Origin: Mucilaginibacter gilvus | GTDB taxonomy: Bacteria; Bacteroidota; Bacteroidia; Sphingobacteriales; Sphingobacteriaceae | Reading direction: 5' to 3' | Length of the DNA: 64,000 nucleotides | Assembly (NCBI RefSeq): GCF_004054195.1 | Contig: NZ_SBIW01000006.1 | Location: 131,653 to 195,652, forward strand | Shown: piece by piece, positions 1 to 8,826 of the stretch | Numbering within the stretch: the first letter of the stretch is position 1 | How the letters are laid out: every line of letters starts with the position of its first letter | Notes under the pieces: model-generated | The model's database searches: none | What the model was told of the DNA's origin: nothing | The model's input: the letters and a program-made list of their open reading frames with translations, nothing else | Made by a program: the position numbers and the translations under genes

Positions 1-1189
1 ATGGCGAGTTATAGCTTTTAGAAAGGTTGGCGCTACGGCTGTATTCCCACTCTGCTTCGGTATCCAGCAAAACCAGGTTTGCTTTCTCGCCTTCGGCCAG
101 GGTTGGTATAGGTACATTTAATATTTTGCGCGGGTTGATGGCCAGTTTCTCCACAATAAGTTCCACAGCCAAGCCCGCTTTTATCGCCAGTGAGAACGCC
201 GTTTGCAGGCCGATGATGCCATACTCGGCCACCTCGAACTCTACATCCTTAAATTCAATCTCATGCGGGGTATGTTGGGTTACCAGCGCGTCTATGGTGC
301 CGTCTTTAAGGCCGGCTATCAGCGCTTCTACATCTGCCTGGGTACGTAATGGTGGTTTTACTTTATAAAGGCTATCGAAGCCCATCAGCGCCTCGTCAGT
401 CAATACAATATTATAAATAGCGGTATCGCAGGTTACTTTCAGTCCGCGTTTTTTTGCTTCGCGGATCAATTCTACGGAGCGGGCCGTAGAAATAGTAGTA
501 AAGTGAATATCCGTGCCCGAATCCTCAGCCAGGTAAATATCCCGGGCTATCATCAACTCTTCGGCAAGAGAAGGAATGCCTTTCATGCCCAGCATAGTGC
601 TAACCACGCCTTCGTTCATTTTTGCCTTACCGGCTATGAAGGCGTCTTCGGCATAAGAAATTACCTTGGCACCGAAACCCTGCACATATAGTAAAGCACG
701 TTCCATCAGGCCGGCATCCTGAACAGGGCGGTTGCCATCGGTAAAGGCCTTAGCGCCGCTTTTAAACATATCATACATTTCTGCCAGGTCTTTGCCTTCG
801 CGTTTATGAGAAATGGTTCCCAGCGGGTATATATCTACCAGTTTTCCTTTGGCTCGGTTAAGCAAGTATTCAACTTCGGCTTTGGAATGCACCGGCGGAT
901 GCGTGTTAGGCATCAGCGCTATACCGGTAAAACCACCTGCTGCCGCGGCGGCGGTACCGGTTTGCAGGTCTTCCTTGGTCTCTAAACCCAGTTCGCCAAT
1001 GTTGCAGTTAAGGTCAAAAAAGCCGGGCGCAAGGTATTTGCCGGTGGCGTCTATCATCTCCGCTTTATCATCGCTAAGCGATGCGGCTATTTTAGTGACG
1101 ATGCCTTTTTGAATTAAAATATCGGCAACCTGGTTATGAAAAAGAGACTCGGGATATACAACAGTGGCAGATTTGATAAGCAAATTCAT
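1..1189 (-). CDS. Dihydroorotase-like protein, probable pseudo-DHOase (C terminus beyond window)
   Basis: I translated the minus strand from the ATG at 1189-1187; the frame stays open to the window edge (396 codons, family about 420). The fold is that of a dihydroorotase/amidohydrolase: an N-terminal beta-sandwich, then a PGFFDL barrel entry, GETKED-like and STARSVELI segments, and a C-terminal SKSYNSP motif. The metal and catalytic ligands are replaced. The usual HxH after PGFxD is NCN, the HCED position reads YAED, HIxHxST reads IHFTTIST, the PHH position reads IYN, and TDHAPH reads TQHTPH. I infer a non-catalytic homologue like the PyrC' proteins that support aspartate carbamoyltransferase assembly in pseudomonads. 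An active dihydroorotase should be encoded elsewhere. Many genomes would label it pyrC. Confidence 0.85.
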   Translation of the reverse strand, partial: MNLLIKSATVVYPESLFHNQVADILIQKGIVTKIAASLSDDKAEMIDATGKYLAPGFFDLNCNIGELGLETKEDLQTGTAAAAAGGFTGIALMPNTHPPVHSKAEVEYLLNRAKGKLVDIYPLGTISHKREGKDLAEMYDMFKSGAKAFTDGNRPVQDAGLMERALLYVQGFGAKVISYAEDAFIAGKAKMNEGVVSTMLGMKGIPSLAEELMIARDIYLAEDSGTDIHFTTISTARSVELIREAKKRGLKVTCDTAIYNIVLTDEALMGFDSLYKVKPPLRTQADVEALIAGLKDGTIDALVTQHTPHEIEFKDVEFEVAEYGIIGLQTAFSLAIKAGLAVELIVEKLAINPRKILNVPIPTLAEGEKANLVLLDTEAEWEYSRSANLSKSYNSP

Positions 1190-1217
1190 TATCGCTGTTT
1201 AAGGGTGGGTTTAATGA

Positions 1218-3266
1218 CTATCCGGCTTGCGTAGCTATACTTTTATCGGTTTTGTAGAACCTGATGAGCATCGTTTCGGCGGCCAAAAATATCAAAGCCA
1301 AAATTATACAAAGTTTCCATAATTGAAGACCAGAATTTTCGGCACTGTTGATATTGTTCACATTAAATTTATCGCCCGCTATAAAATTACTTTTTTGCGG
1401 GAAGAGTTTAGCCAGATCGTTACGGTTGAGGTATGACAGGTCCGACTCGCTCCTATTATCGTTAAAGGCAAGCACGGCGGCAGTACTGTCCTGTTTTTTC
1501 AGCTCGTAAATACCAGTTTGGTTAAGCTGGCCGGGCAGGTAAAGCACGGTGCCCCCCTCCTGTTGTTTTAAATCGGGGATGATGGATTCGGTGCCTTTTA
1601 CCAGCTTCACCACCTGTTTCTCGGTAGATTGCAGCGGTTCGGTCTCAATGGCCTGGTTGCTGCCAAGGGTATAGAATAAAGATTGAACGTGTCCGCTCAG
1701 CAAGGCTACTCTAAACATCACCGGCACAAACAGGGCGTGTACGGGCAGGTTACTAAAGTCTTCGTTCAGCGCAACTGCGGCTACGTAGAGTTTTCCCTTA
1801 CCCAAACGATAACCCTCCCAAAGCGATTGCCCGGTTTGCAGTTTCATCAGGTTTTCGGCTTGTTTGGAAGCACCGCTTAAGGCGTAGTATTTCTTCACCA
1901 GCGGCAGGTCGGGATTTTGCGGGAACGATTCGAAGATATTTTTAAACACCTCGCTTTGCAGGTTGAGGCTCGAAACTTTATTAGCCTCCGTGATGGTTTT
2001 ACCCGGATAAGCAGCCCCCATCGGTTTCAAAAGGGCCTGATAGCTCAACAGTTCCGCTTCCGCGGACGGGAATACCATCAGCGTGCCGCCTTTGCTCACA
2101 TAGATTTTTAATTGCTGCGCGAGGCCCGCCGAAACGTTGTCAATATCACTTAAAACAACAAGAGGATAGGTGTTCAAGGCCGCGTAATCTACATTACCAT
2201 CCTGCGTACGTTTGATGCTGAAGAAAGGGTCGGCGGTAAAAACGGCGTTGAGGTATTTATTGGGCGTACCGCCGTCTACCAGCAATACCGGCAGTTTACT
2301 ATTTACATTGAAGGTGAAGTAAAAGCTGTTATCAAAGGTCACCGGGTTATCCTGCAGCTGGATCTCGCCGCGCTGCCAGCCGGCCTGCAAGCCCGAAAAA
2401 GTAAGCGTATCAACCTGTATAGCGCGCCCTCCTACGGTAAAACTTCCTAATGATTTTTGAGCGCCGTTGATCAGCAACTTCAGAGGTATTTTCTCTGCGG
2501 CTTTGCCGGCATAGTTCCGCAATCTTACCATCAATTTTTCGCTTTCGCCGGGGCGATGCGTGGCATTCAACAACCATACCGAATCTACGGCCACATTGGG
2601 TAGTTCGCTGGCGCTAAGCTGAATAAGGTTCATTGCTACGTCTGTTTTAGCGGTATCAGCCTTACCTCCAATATTCTTTTGAAAATCGGAAATGATATAA
2701 AATCGCTTCAACGCGCCTGCGGTCATCCCCAACAAGCTTTGCTGGCGGGCGGTTATCTGGGCAATGCTCCGGCTCTGCGGACTTATCTTCACCGCGTCCA
2801 CCGCGTCGTTAAACTCTTCGCGGTTGAGCAGGCGCTGGTGTTTGCCTTCAAAATCTTGCGTGAGGAGTTGGAACCGATCATTTATGGCGTATGCCGATGC
2901 TATTTGCTTGGCCTTTTGTTTGGCCTCGTCTAGCAGGCTACCCTCGCGGTTGAGGGTTTGCATGGAGTAAGAGTTATCTACAAAAATGCTCACCAACTGC
3001 TGTTTGCCGGCATCGGCGCTATCCTTACCGGGGATAAAGGGCCTAGCGAAAGCAAAAACTAAAAAAGCCAGTGCCAGCATCCGCGCGGCTAAAATCAAAC
3101 GTTCCTTAATATTCCGGCGTGATGCCTGCTGCTCCTGCACTTCTTTCAGAAACTGCACATTACTAAAGTAAACCTTTTTATACCGCCTGAAATTGAACAG
3201 GTGAACCAATACCGGGATAGTTAGGGTAAACAGTGCAAACAGGAAAGCCGGGTACAAAAAGTGCAT
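1218..3266 (-). CDS. BatA/vWA-domain membrane protein
   Basis: A 682-residue protein opens with the BatA N-terminal double-membrane-segment module: TM about 6-26, a basic FRRYKKVYFSN linker, and TM about 57-76. A von Willebrand A-like domain follows with a MIDAS-type DNSYS motif at 97-101. A long periplasmic region then contains a ThuA/GATase-like segment (LLVDGG, LVVLSDIDN), and a last TM segment lies at about 650-668. Such proteins are common in Bacteroidota, often beside MoxR-type ATPase clusters, but none is visible here. It lies 28 bp upstream of the dihydroorotase homologue on the same strand, so the two could be cotranscribed. The function is probably in envelope integrity or stress; that is family inference only. 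Confidence 0.8.
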   Translation of the reverse strand: MHFLYPAFLFALFTLTIPVLVHLFNFRRYKKVYFSNVQFLKEVQEQQASRRNIKERLILAARMLALAFLVFAFARPFIPGKDSADAGKQQLVSIFVDNSYSMQTLNREGSLLDEAKQKAKQIASAYAINDRFQLLTQDFEGKHQRLLNREEFNDAVDAVKISPQSRSIAQITARQQSLLGMTAGALKRFYIISDFQKNIGGKADTAKTDVAMNLIQLSASELPNVAVDSVWLLNATHRPGESEKLMVRLRNYAGKAAEKIPLKLLINGAQKSLGSFTVGGRAIQVDTLTFSGLQAGWQRGEIQLQDNPVTFDNSFYFTFNVNSKLPVLLVDGGTPNKYLNAVFTADPFFSIKRTQDGNVDYAALNTYPLVVLSDIDNVSAGLAQQLKIYVSKGGTLMVFPSAEAELLSYQALLKPMGAAYPGKTITEANKVSSLNLQSEVFKNIFESFPQNPDLPLVKKYYALSGASKQAENLMKLQTGQSLWEGYRLGKGKLYVAAVALNEDFSNLPVHALFVPVMFRVALLSGHVQSLFYTLGSNQAIETEPLQSTEKQVVKLVKGTESIIPDLKQQEGGTVLYLPGQLNQTGIYELKKQDSTAAVLAFNDNRSESDLSYLNRNDLAKLFPQKSNFIAGDKFNVNNINSAENSGLQLWKLCIILALIFLAAETMLIRFYKTDKSIATQAG

Positions 3267-3452
3267 TGATGCGGATTGGATGTGTTACAAATTTGCGAAA
3301 AATAAACCGGGATTAAACAGCTTTAACGGGGATGTCTTTTGAACACTGCAAGCAGGCATCAATTGCGATATAAATTCTGTAATTCACCTACTCCATCTTT
3401 ATCTGAAAGAAAATTTTGTGTTTGACAGATTGTAGAATTAACCTCCTGAAAA

Positions 3453-3487
3453 ATAAGCAGAGCGGCTAAATTGGCCGCTCTGCTTAT
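3453..3487 (-). terminator. Intrinsic terminator of the Tat-SDR gene
   Basis: A perfect 14-bp stem (ATAAGCAGAGCGGC and its complement) with a 7-nt loop starts just past the SDR stop codon. On the minus strand it is followed by TTTTCAGG. The short T run makes it moderate. Confidence 0.65.
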
Positions 3488-3499
3488 ATAATTTATTTT

Positions 3500-4507
3500 T
3501 TACGGTTGCCCTGCCCCACCCGATGAACCATAAATAGCCCCGGTAGCAAAGCTGGCATCGCTTGCTGCCAGTTGCACGTATATCGAGGCTAACTCTGCAG
3601 GTTGCCCTGGCCGGCCAAACACGGTTTGGCTGCCAAACTTCTTCAATTTTTCCTGGCTTGCGCCACCGCTTACCTGCAAGGGCGTCCATACGGGGCCCGG
3701 TGCTACGCCATTTACACGGATACCTTTGGGCCCAAGCTGTTTGGCGAGTGATTTTACATAGTTCATGGTAGCTGCTTTTGTTTGCGCGTAATCGTAAAGG
3801 TCTGGTGTTGGGTCATACGCTTGCTCAGACGTAGTGCCAATTATTACCGAACCAGGCAGCAAGTGCGGCAACGCGGCTTTAATAGTCCAGAACGGCGCGT
3901 AAATATTCGTCTTCATCGTCCAATCAAATTGCTCCGAACTGATATCCAATATCGAATCGTGTGCTTGTTGGCGGCCGGCATTGTTTACTAAAATATCCAG
4001 TCCGCCTAATTGGCGTACAGCCTCATCCACCATTTTTTTACAAAACGCTTCATCGCGCAGGTCGCCGGGTATGGCTATAGCTTTTCGGCCTTCTGCCTTT
4101 ATAAGGGCAATAACCTCTTTTGCATCCGGCTCTTCGGCAGGTAAATAATTTATGGCTACATCTGCTCCTTCGCGGGCATAAGCAATTGCCGCAGCACGCC
4201 CCATGCCCGAGTCGCCGCCCGTAATTAGCGCCTTGCGGCCTTTAAGCCTGCCAGTACCTTTATAGCTTGTTTCGCCATGATCTGGTCGTGGTATCATTTT
4301 ACTTGCCAGCCCAGGCCATGGCTGCGATTGCCCTTCAAAAGGTGGTTTTGGATATTTGCCTGCCGGGTCTTCCAGTGGCTGGGTAGCGTTGTTATTTGAT
4401 GCAGGCGAACCTTCAGCGCCTAAAACCGGCGACACGGCGGCAGTTATCAAGCCTGCGCCTAAGCCAGTCACAACCTGGCGGCGGCTAAATTTATCTTCGT
4501 TGCTCAT
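3500..4507 (-). CDS. SDR-family oxidoreductase with Tat signal peptide
   Basis: A 335-residue short-chain dehydrogenase. Residues 1-31 form a twin-arginine signal (SRRQVV at 8-13, then a hydrophobic glycine/alanine stretch). The Rossmann motif TGGDSGMG is at 96-103, NNAG at 175-178, the catalytic Ser near 227, and Tyr240-x3-Lys244. The segment before the Rossmann fold (KPPFEGQSQPWPG) matches the YdaD/YhdG/general stress protein 39 branch of NADP-dependent SDRs, which are usually cytoplasmic; here the enzyme seems to be exported folded with its cofactor. It is a single gene with its own terminator. The substrate is unknown. Confidence 0.85.
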   Translation of the reverse strand: MSNEDKFSRRQVVTGLGAGLITAAVSPVLGAEGSPASNNNATQPLEDPAGKYPKPPFEGQSQPWPGLASKMIPRPDHGETSYKGTGRLKGRKALITGGDSGMGRAAAIAYAREGADVAINYLPAEEPDAKEVIALIKAEGRKAIAIPGDLRDEAFCKKMVDEAVRQLGGLDILVNNAGRQQAHDSILDISSEQFDWTMKTNIYAPFWTIKAALPHLLPGSVIIGTTSEQAYDPTPDLYDYAQTKAATMNYVKSLAKQLGPKGIRVNGVAPGPVWTPLQVSGGASQEKLKKFGSQTVFGRPGQPAELASIYVQLAASDASFATGAIYGSSGGAGQP

Positions 4508-4897
4508 GGTTAGTTTTAGTTTGTAATGATAACTACCCGCTGCGCTTTTGGTTTTTTAACTTATCGTTATAAGAAATTTATTTGGCATTTATTAATGATT
4601 GCAAAATTTTGGCACGGCTTTGGCTTTATACGAAACATGAAAGTTGTATTCAAAAAAACAAAAGCCGTAAAAAAGGATTCCTGCACAATAGTTAGCCTGT
4701 TTGCAAAGAGGATAATGGAACTTAAAGAGATCCATTTTTCTACTTTAAATTTGCCCGGGTTTATTGCATAAGATCTTCGGCAGTATAGTTATACCTACGC
4801 GCGTTTGCGAAGCGCAAACATCGTGTACGTGCGCTCGACTAATTTCTTCCGAAAATAGTTTGGGACTGCAATAATTATTTGATTGTGAACAATCGTC
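4508..4897. other. 390-bp intergenic region
   Basis: It separates two minus-strand units and must hold the SDR promoter at its left end. A short hairpin-forming stretch (GTTTGCG-AAG-CGCAAAC) lies around 4803-4819. One open frame of 81 codons (4526-4771) has no recognisable protein character, and I do not call it a gene. Confidence 0.4.
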
Positions 4898-5653
4898 CTA
4901 CCCTCGCCTTCTTCTCCGTTTCTTTTTAGCTTCCGCTTTTTTCCTTTTCGTGGATTTTTTTGATACCGTTCTCTTTTCTGGTTGGGCTTGTTTCACCGTT
5001 TGGGCGGCTGACTTATTGTCCTTTACTTGTACAGAATCTTTACTTAATTGCTGCACCGTGAAATTATTGTTGCGCAAGCCGTATTGTATTTGCCTTTTGG
5101 CACCGGTTGGTTTAGCAAGGCTATCGTTCCTGTCGTATATAGGGAACTCGCGGATCAGCAGGCCATCTTTAATATAAAAGTTATCGTCACCCCTGTAGCC
5201 TTTGCGCTGCGAGGTGGTCAGTTTTGGAAAATCGAGCTTGTTGGCATTACTGTTATTAAACTCATACGCGTATATTTTGGCGTATTTTACCGTATCCATA
5301 GCCCTTGCCTGGATCAGGATCTCGGGGTTGCCGTCGGTATCCATATCGGCGTTGTAGGCATCGGCAATAGTGCCATCGAGGTCGCCCGTGGTAGTGGTAT
5401 ACTTGGCGGCAGACGAATCGGAGTGCAATATCATAAAAGCGCCAACTGCGCTCGCTCCCCGGCCCCAGCTCAGCACATCGTACGTTTGCCCCGGCGATAC
5501 CTCTATCGCTTTATGAAACCGGAAAGGCTCCATTACAGTTGGCTTTGCTGGCGCTACTTTAGCCAGAACGGCTTTTTGCGGGTCGCTGCTACATGCTGCT
5601 AATAATATGCAAACCGTCGCTGTTAATAAACAATATCTTGCATTCATCTTCAT
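4898..5653 (-). CDS. Lipoprotein of unknown function with poly-Arg/Lys C terminus
   Basis: 251 residues. The N terminus is a lipoprotein signal with lipobox LLAAC (Cys about 21). The mature part contains an FG-GAP/VCBS-like stretch (DADMDTDGNPEIL), suggesting a beta-rich fold. The last ~35 residues are almost all Lys/Arg and end in KKKRRRRRG. It starts 6 bp after the stop of the upstream hexosaminidase gene, so the two form an operon. ATG at 5653 is used; a second ATG two codons in is equally possible. A DNA-like basic tail on a surface or periplasmic lipoprotein might bind acidic polysaccharide, peptidoglycan or LPS; this is inference. Confidence 0.75.
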   Translation of the reverse strand: MKMNARYCLLTATVCILLAACSSDPQKAVLAKVAPAKPTVMEPFRFHKAIEVSPGQTYDVLSWGRGASAVGAFMILHSDSSAAKYTTTTGDLDGTIADAYNADMDTDGNPEILIQARAMDTVKYAKIYAYEFNNSNANKLDFPKLTTSQRKGYRGDDNFYIKDGLLIREFPIYDRNDSLAKPTGAKRQIQYGLRNNNFTVQQLSKDSVQVKDNKSAAQTVKQAQPEKRTVSKKSTKRKKAEAKKKRRRRRG

Positions 5654-5659
5654 ATCGGC

Positions 5660-7975
5660 TTAATAGTAAAGCATTTCCGGCGACACCTCTCCTTTTGGCT
5701 TACCGGGGATAGTCATGTAAACGCGCAGCATGCTGTTACTGGTATAAGCGTCCACATACTTAATGGTGATCTTGTGGAAACCCTTCAACAAAGGCACAAC
5801 GGCGTTAGTTTCGTTATTGCCTTTGCGGCCATCGTTATCCACCAAAGGTAGGTCGTCTATATACAGCACAGAGCCGTTGTAAGATTGGGTAGAGAAGCCG
5901 TAATTGCCATCCACATCCGCCTTGATGTACCCCGTATAAACCACGCCATACTTACCAAATGCTTTTTTGAAAGCAGAATTTGCCGTTTGGAAGCTTTTGG
6001 CAATACCCGTGTCTATTACGGCGGCAGGGTTTATCTGCGTAGTATTTACATAAGTACCCTGCGATACCTGGTATTTAAGCCCCATGTTGGTACCTGTAAA
6101 ATCAACCGCAGGCATTGGTGCCTTATTGTAAACCATGGTGCGGGTTATTGGGCTGCGTTTACCAGATGGGGTAACCACAATAGTTTGCAGTTCGCGGTAC
6201 TGATCTATCGGCACCTCGTAGGTAATGGGTTTGGTGTACACCATTTCCGTTTCGCGTGGGGTGTATCCATCAATGGTATAATATATCTTTGCACCCTCCA
6301 CCGGCGATTTTAAGTTCACCTTTAACTGCGTACCAATTATGGTAGTATCGGCACTGCCAATGGCAACCGGCACATGGTACTCGTAACCGGCCTTATCCAG
6401 CCAGGCTAAATGGCCCGGTAAACGAATTTCGGCAAAGTCCTTATAGTTTTTGTTGGCGACAGGTGCCCATGCAATTTCTGACAGGGCCAGCATTCTTGGT
6501 AACAGCATAAACTCTACCTTTTTATCGGTTGTAATGTATTCCGTCCACAGGTTGGCTTGTACGCCTTTAATATGGGCCTGCTGCCCGGGGGTTAAAACCG
6601 CGGGCGTTGGGTTGTAGCTATAAATTTTCGATACCGGCTCGTTACCACCAATGCTCAAAGGCTCCTGGTTCAGCTTACCCTGGCCATGGTCAATATAAAG
6701 GCCCTGGCTACCCGGCGTCATAATTACATCGTGGTTTTGCTGTGCGGCGGCTATACCGCCTTCTTCGCCTCTCCAGCTCATTACGGTAGCGTTTGGTGCG
6801 AGGCCTCCCTCTAAGATCTCGTCCCAGCCAATAATACTGCGCCCTTTGCTGTTCACAAATTTCTCCATCCTCTGGATAAAGTAGCTTTGCAAGCCATGCT
6901 CATCCTTTAGTTTTAGCTTTTTGATCAGGTCCTGGCAAAATTTAGAGTTCTTCCAAACGGTTTTTGGCGCTTCATCGCCGCCGATATGGATGTATTTGCT
7001 TGGGAACAGGTCGATAACCTCTGTAAGCACATCCTCTAAAAAGTGAAACGTTTTTTCCGACGGGCAGTAGATATTATTAAAAACGCCCCAGGTTTCGGCT
7101 ACTTTATAATCTAACTTCGGGTCGCAGCTTAGCTCCGGGAAAGCGGCTAAAGCAGCCTGTGCATGGCCGGGCATCTCAATCTCGGGCACAATGTTAATAT
7201 AACGGTCGGCAGCGTACTTGATCACATCGCGAATCTGATCCTGTGTGTAAAAGCCACCTACGGGGGTGTTATCAAATTGCTGCGGGGTGCGGTCGCGGTA
7301 GTTGCCTATAACGGTTTGCGCGCGCACGCTGGCTACTTGGGTAAGGCGCGGGTATTTCTTTATTTCGATGCGCCAGCCCTGGTCGTCGGTAAGGTGCCAA
7401 TGGAAATTATTGAGTTTATAACCAGCCATCAGGTCGATATAGCGTTTCACCATTTCTACCGAGAAAAAGTGGCGGCAAACATCCAGCATTACACCGCGAT
7501 AACCAAAGCGTGGGTAATCTTCGATAGTTGCACAAGGGATCTTCACAGTGGCGGCGCGTTCCAGGGGCATCAATTGCATTAAGGTTTGGATCCCGTAGAA
7601 TAAGCCGGCGCCTTTGCCGGCAACCGTAATTTGCTGTGGCGTGATGATGAGGCGGTAACCTTCGGCAGGTAAACCTTCTGTACCGGTTGAAGTTAGGTAG
7701 ATAACATTTGAGCCTGCATTTGCATTCCGTATCCCCACCTGCTTGTTGTAAGCCATATTATTGGCCAAAAAGGAGGAGAAAAACAGCACCGCTTTATTAT
7801 TTGGTGTATCGGCCTGTATTTTGGTTTCCTGGCTGAGAATAAACTCGCCTGCGGCCTTTTTAACAGAAACCGGGGCGGGAATGATACCCATATTTGGATC
7901 GGCGTCCTGGGCGTTTACGGTAGTAGCAGCAGTAATTAATAGCGCAAAAAGCAACGAGGGAATCTTTTTTAACAT
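5660..7975 (-). CDS. Beta-N-acetylhexosaminidase, GH20
   Basis: 771 residues with a signal peptide (1-22). GH20b-type N-terminal domain to about 150, then the GH20 barrel with HWHLTDDQGW near 192-201 and the catalytic pair Asp334-Glu335 in HIGGDEAPK. A chitobiase C-terminal-like beta segment follows, and the last ~120 residues (GYIKADVDGNYGF, LYIDD, GFHKITIKY) look like a PA14 carbohydrate-binding domain. It releases terminal GlcNAc/GalNAc from chitin, peptidoglycan or glycan fragments in the periplasm or at the surface. Together with the GlcNAc kinase near 31 kb it suggests amino-sugar scavenging. First gene of a two-gene operon. Confidence 0.93.
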   Translation of the reverse strand: MLKKIPSLLFALLITAATTVNAQDADPNMGIIPAPVSVKKAAGEFILSQETKIQADTPNNKAVLFFSSFLANNMAYNKQVGIRNANAGSNVIYLTSTGTEGLPAEGYRLIITPQQITVAGKGAGLFYGIQTLMQLMPLERAATVKIPCATIEDYPRFGYRGVMLDVCRHFFSVEMVKRYIDLMAGYKLNNFHWHLTDDQGWRIEIKKYPRLTQVASVRAQTVIGNYRDRTPQQFDNTPVGGFYTQDQIRDVIKYAADRYINIVPEIEMPGHAQAALAAFPELSCDPKLDYKVAETWGVFNNIYCPSEKTFHFLEDVLTEVIDLFPSKYIHIGGDEAPKTVWKNSKFCQDLIKKLKLKDEHGLQSYFIQRMEKFVNSKGRSIIGWDEILEGGLAPNATVMSWRGEEGGIAAAQQNHDVIMTPGSQGLYIDHGQGKLNQEPLSIGGNEPVSKIYSYNPTPAVLTPGQQAHIKGVQANLWTEYITTDKKVEFMLLPRMLALSEIAWAPVANKNYKDFAEIRLPGHLAWLDKAGYEYHVPVAIGSADTTIIGTQLKVNLKSPVEGAKIYYTIDGYTPRETEMVYTKPITYEVPIDQYRELQTIVVTPSGKRSPITRTMVYNKAPMPAVDFTGTNMGLKYQVSQGTYVNTTQINPAAVIDTGIAKSFQTANSAFKKAFGKYGVVYTGYIKADVDGNYGFSTQSYNGSVLYIDDLPLVDNDGRKGNNETNAVVPLLKGFHKITIKYVDAYTSNSMLRVYMTIPGKPKGEVSPEMLYY

Positions 7976-8025
7976 AGTAGCAAATTAACCGGGTTTATTA
8001 CGAGGTGGTGAATTTAGGATTTTCC

Positions 8026-8084
8026 TTTGATTTCACAGATTACTTTTCGTGATTACAGAGATTGATTTTTTGATTTCACAGATT
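8026..8084. repeat. Direct word repeat TTTGATTTCACAGATT
   Basis: The 16-mer occurs exactly at 8026-8041 and 8069-8084, with a degenerate copy (GTGATTACAGAGATT) between. It lies in the gap between the yqgE stop and the hexosaminidase start, and is of the same low-information word type as other intergenic repeats in the window. Confidence 0.6.
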
Positions 8085-8151
8085 TTGTGTGGGCGGCAAC
8101 GCCGAAAAAGTCCCATCATTATCCCTATCAAACTACTCACTACTCGTCATC

Positions 8152-8715
8152 CTAATTCAGCGTTGGGTTCTCCGGGAAATTGGCAATGTGGGCGTAGCGC
8201 TGGCCAAGGCCTATAATGGTTTCTTTCCAAAGGTTGTGCTCGTTGTTGGCGAAAACAGCATCCGCCTCAAATTTATTGGTTACTATCCAGGCGTCTTCGC
8301 GGAGTTCGTTATCCAGCTGGTCGGGTGTCCAGCCGCTGTAGCCGGTAAAGAATTTTATCTCATCTTCGGTCAGCTGGTAATTGGTTATCAACTCTTTTAT
8401 TTTATCAAAATCGCCTCCCCAAAAAATGCCTTCGGCTATTTCAATGCCGCCTTCAATTTTTTCGGGGCAGCGATGAATATAATGCAGGGTATTTTCTGCC
8501 ACAGGGCCGCCCATATAAACGGGGATCTCCGAATAAGACACATCGGGCAGGATATCGCCCAGCATGTAGTCGGTTTGGTGGTTTAGAATAAAGCCCATAG
8601 CACCGGCCAGCGAATACTCGGTAAGGATAATAACCGACCGCTTAAAGTTCGGGTCGGGCATAAATGGTTCTGATATTAATAAGCGCCCTGCGGCTGCCGG
8701 AATTTGACTAAGCAT
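8152..8715 (-). CDS. YqgE/AlgH family protein
   Basis: 187 residues with the family hallmarks: GRLLISEPFMPDPNFKRSVI at the N terminus, GFILN, GGPV and SGWTPDQLDNEL. The length fits YqgE (about 185). The family is a conserved cytoplasmic fold; AlgH was named for alginate regulation in Pseudomonas, but the biochemical role is not settled. The gene is divergent from pdxH, with about 110 bp between. Confidence 0.92.
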   Translation of the reverse strand: MLSQIPAAAGRLLISEPFMPDPNFKRSVIILTEYSLAGAMGFILNHQTDYMLGDILPDVSYSEIPVYMGGPVAENTLHYIHRCPEKIEGGIEIAEGIFWGGDFDKIKELITNYQLTEDEIKFFTGYSGWTPDQLDNELREDAWIVTNKFEADAVFANNEHNLWKETIIGLGQRYAHIANFPENPTLN

Positions 8716-8813
8716 GGGTGTAAAATTTATTATGTTATAACGCCAATTGTAAAATTATGTTCAATATCATTTAAAATGAACACTCATACAATATGTACGG
8801 TATAATTAATTTG

Positions 8814-8821
8814 TAAGTTTG
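8814..8821 (+). promoter_or_regulatory. Possible -7 box (TAAGTTTG) of pdxH-nuoC
   Basis: Matches the Bacteroidota -7 consensus TANNTTTG and ends 5 bp before the pdxH ATG. No clear -33 TTTG is seen at the expected distance, so support is limited. Confidence 0.35.
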
Positions 8822-8826
8822 CGATA

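Noticed and set aside
4526..4771. Plus-strand frame of 81 codons between SDR and lipoprotein genes
   Set aside because: Composition is not protein-like and no ribosome site or family feature is seen.
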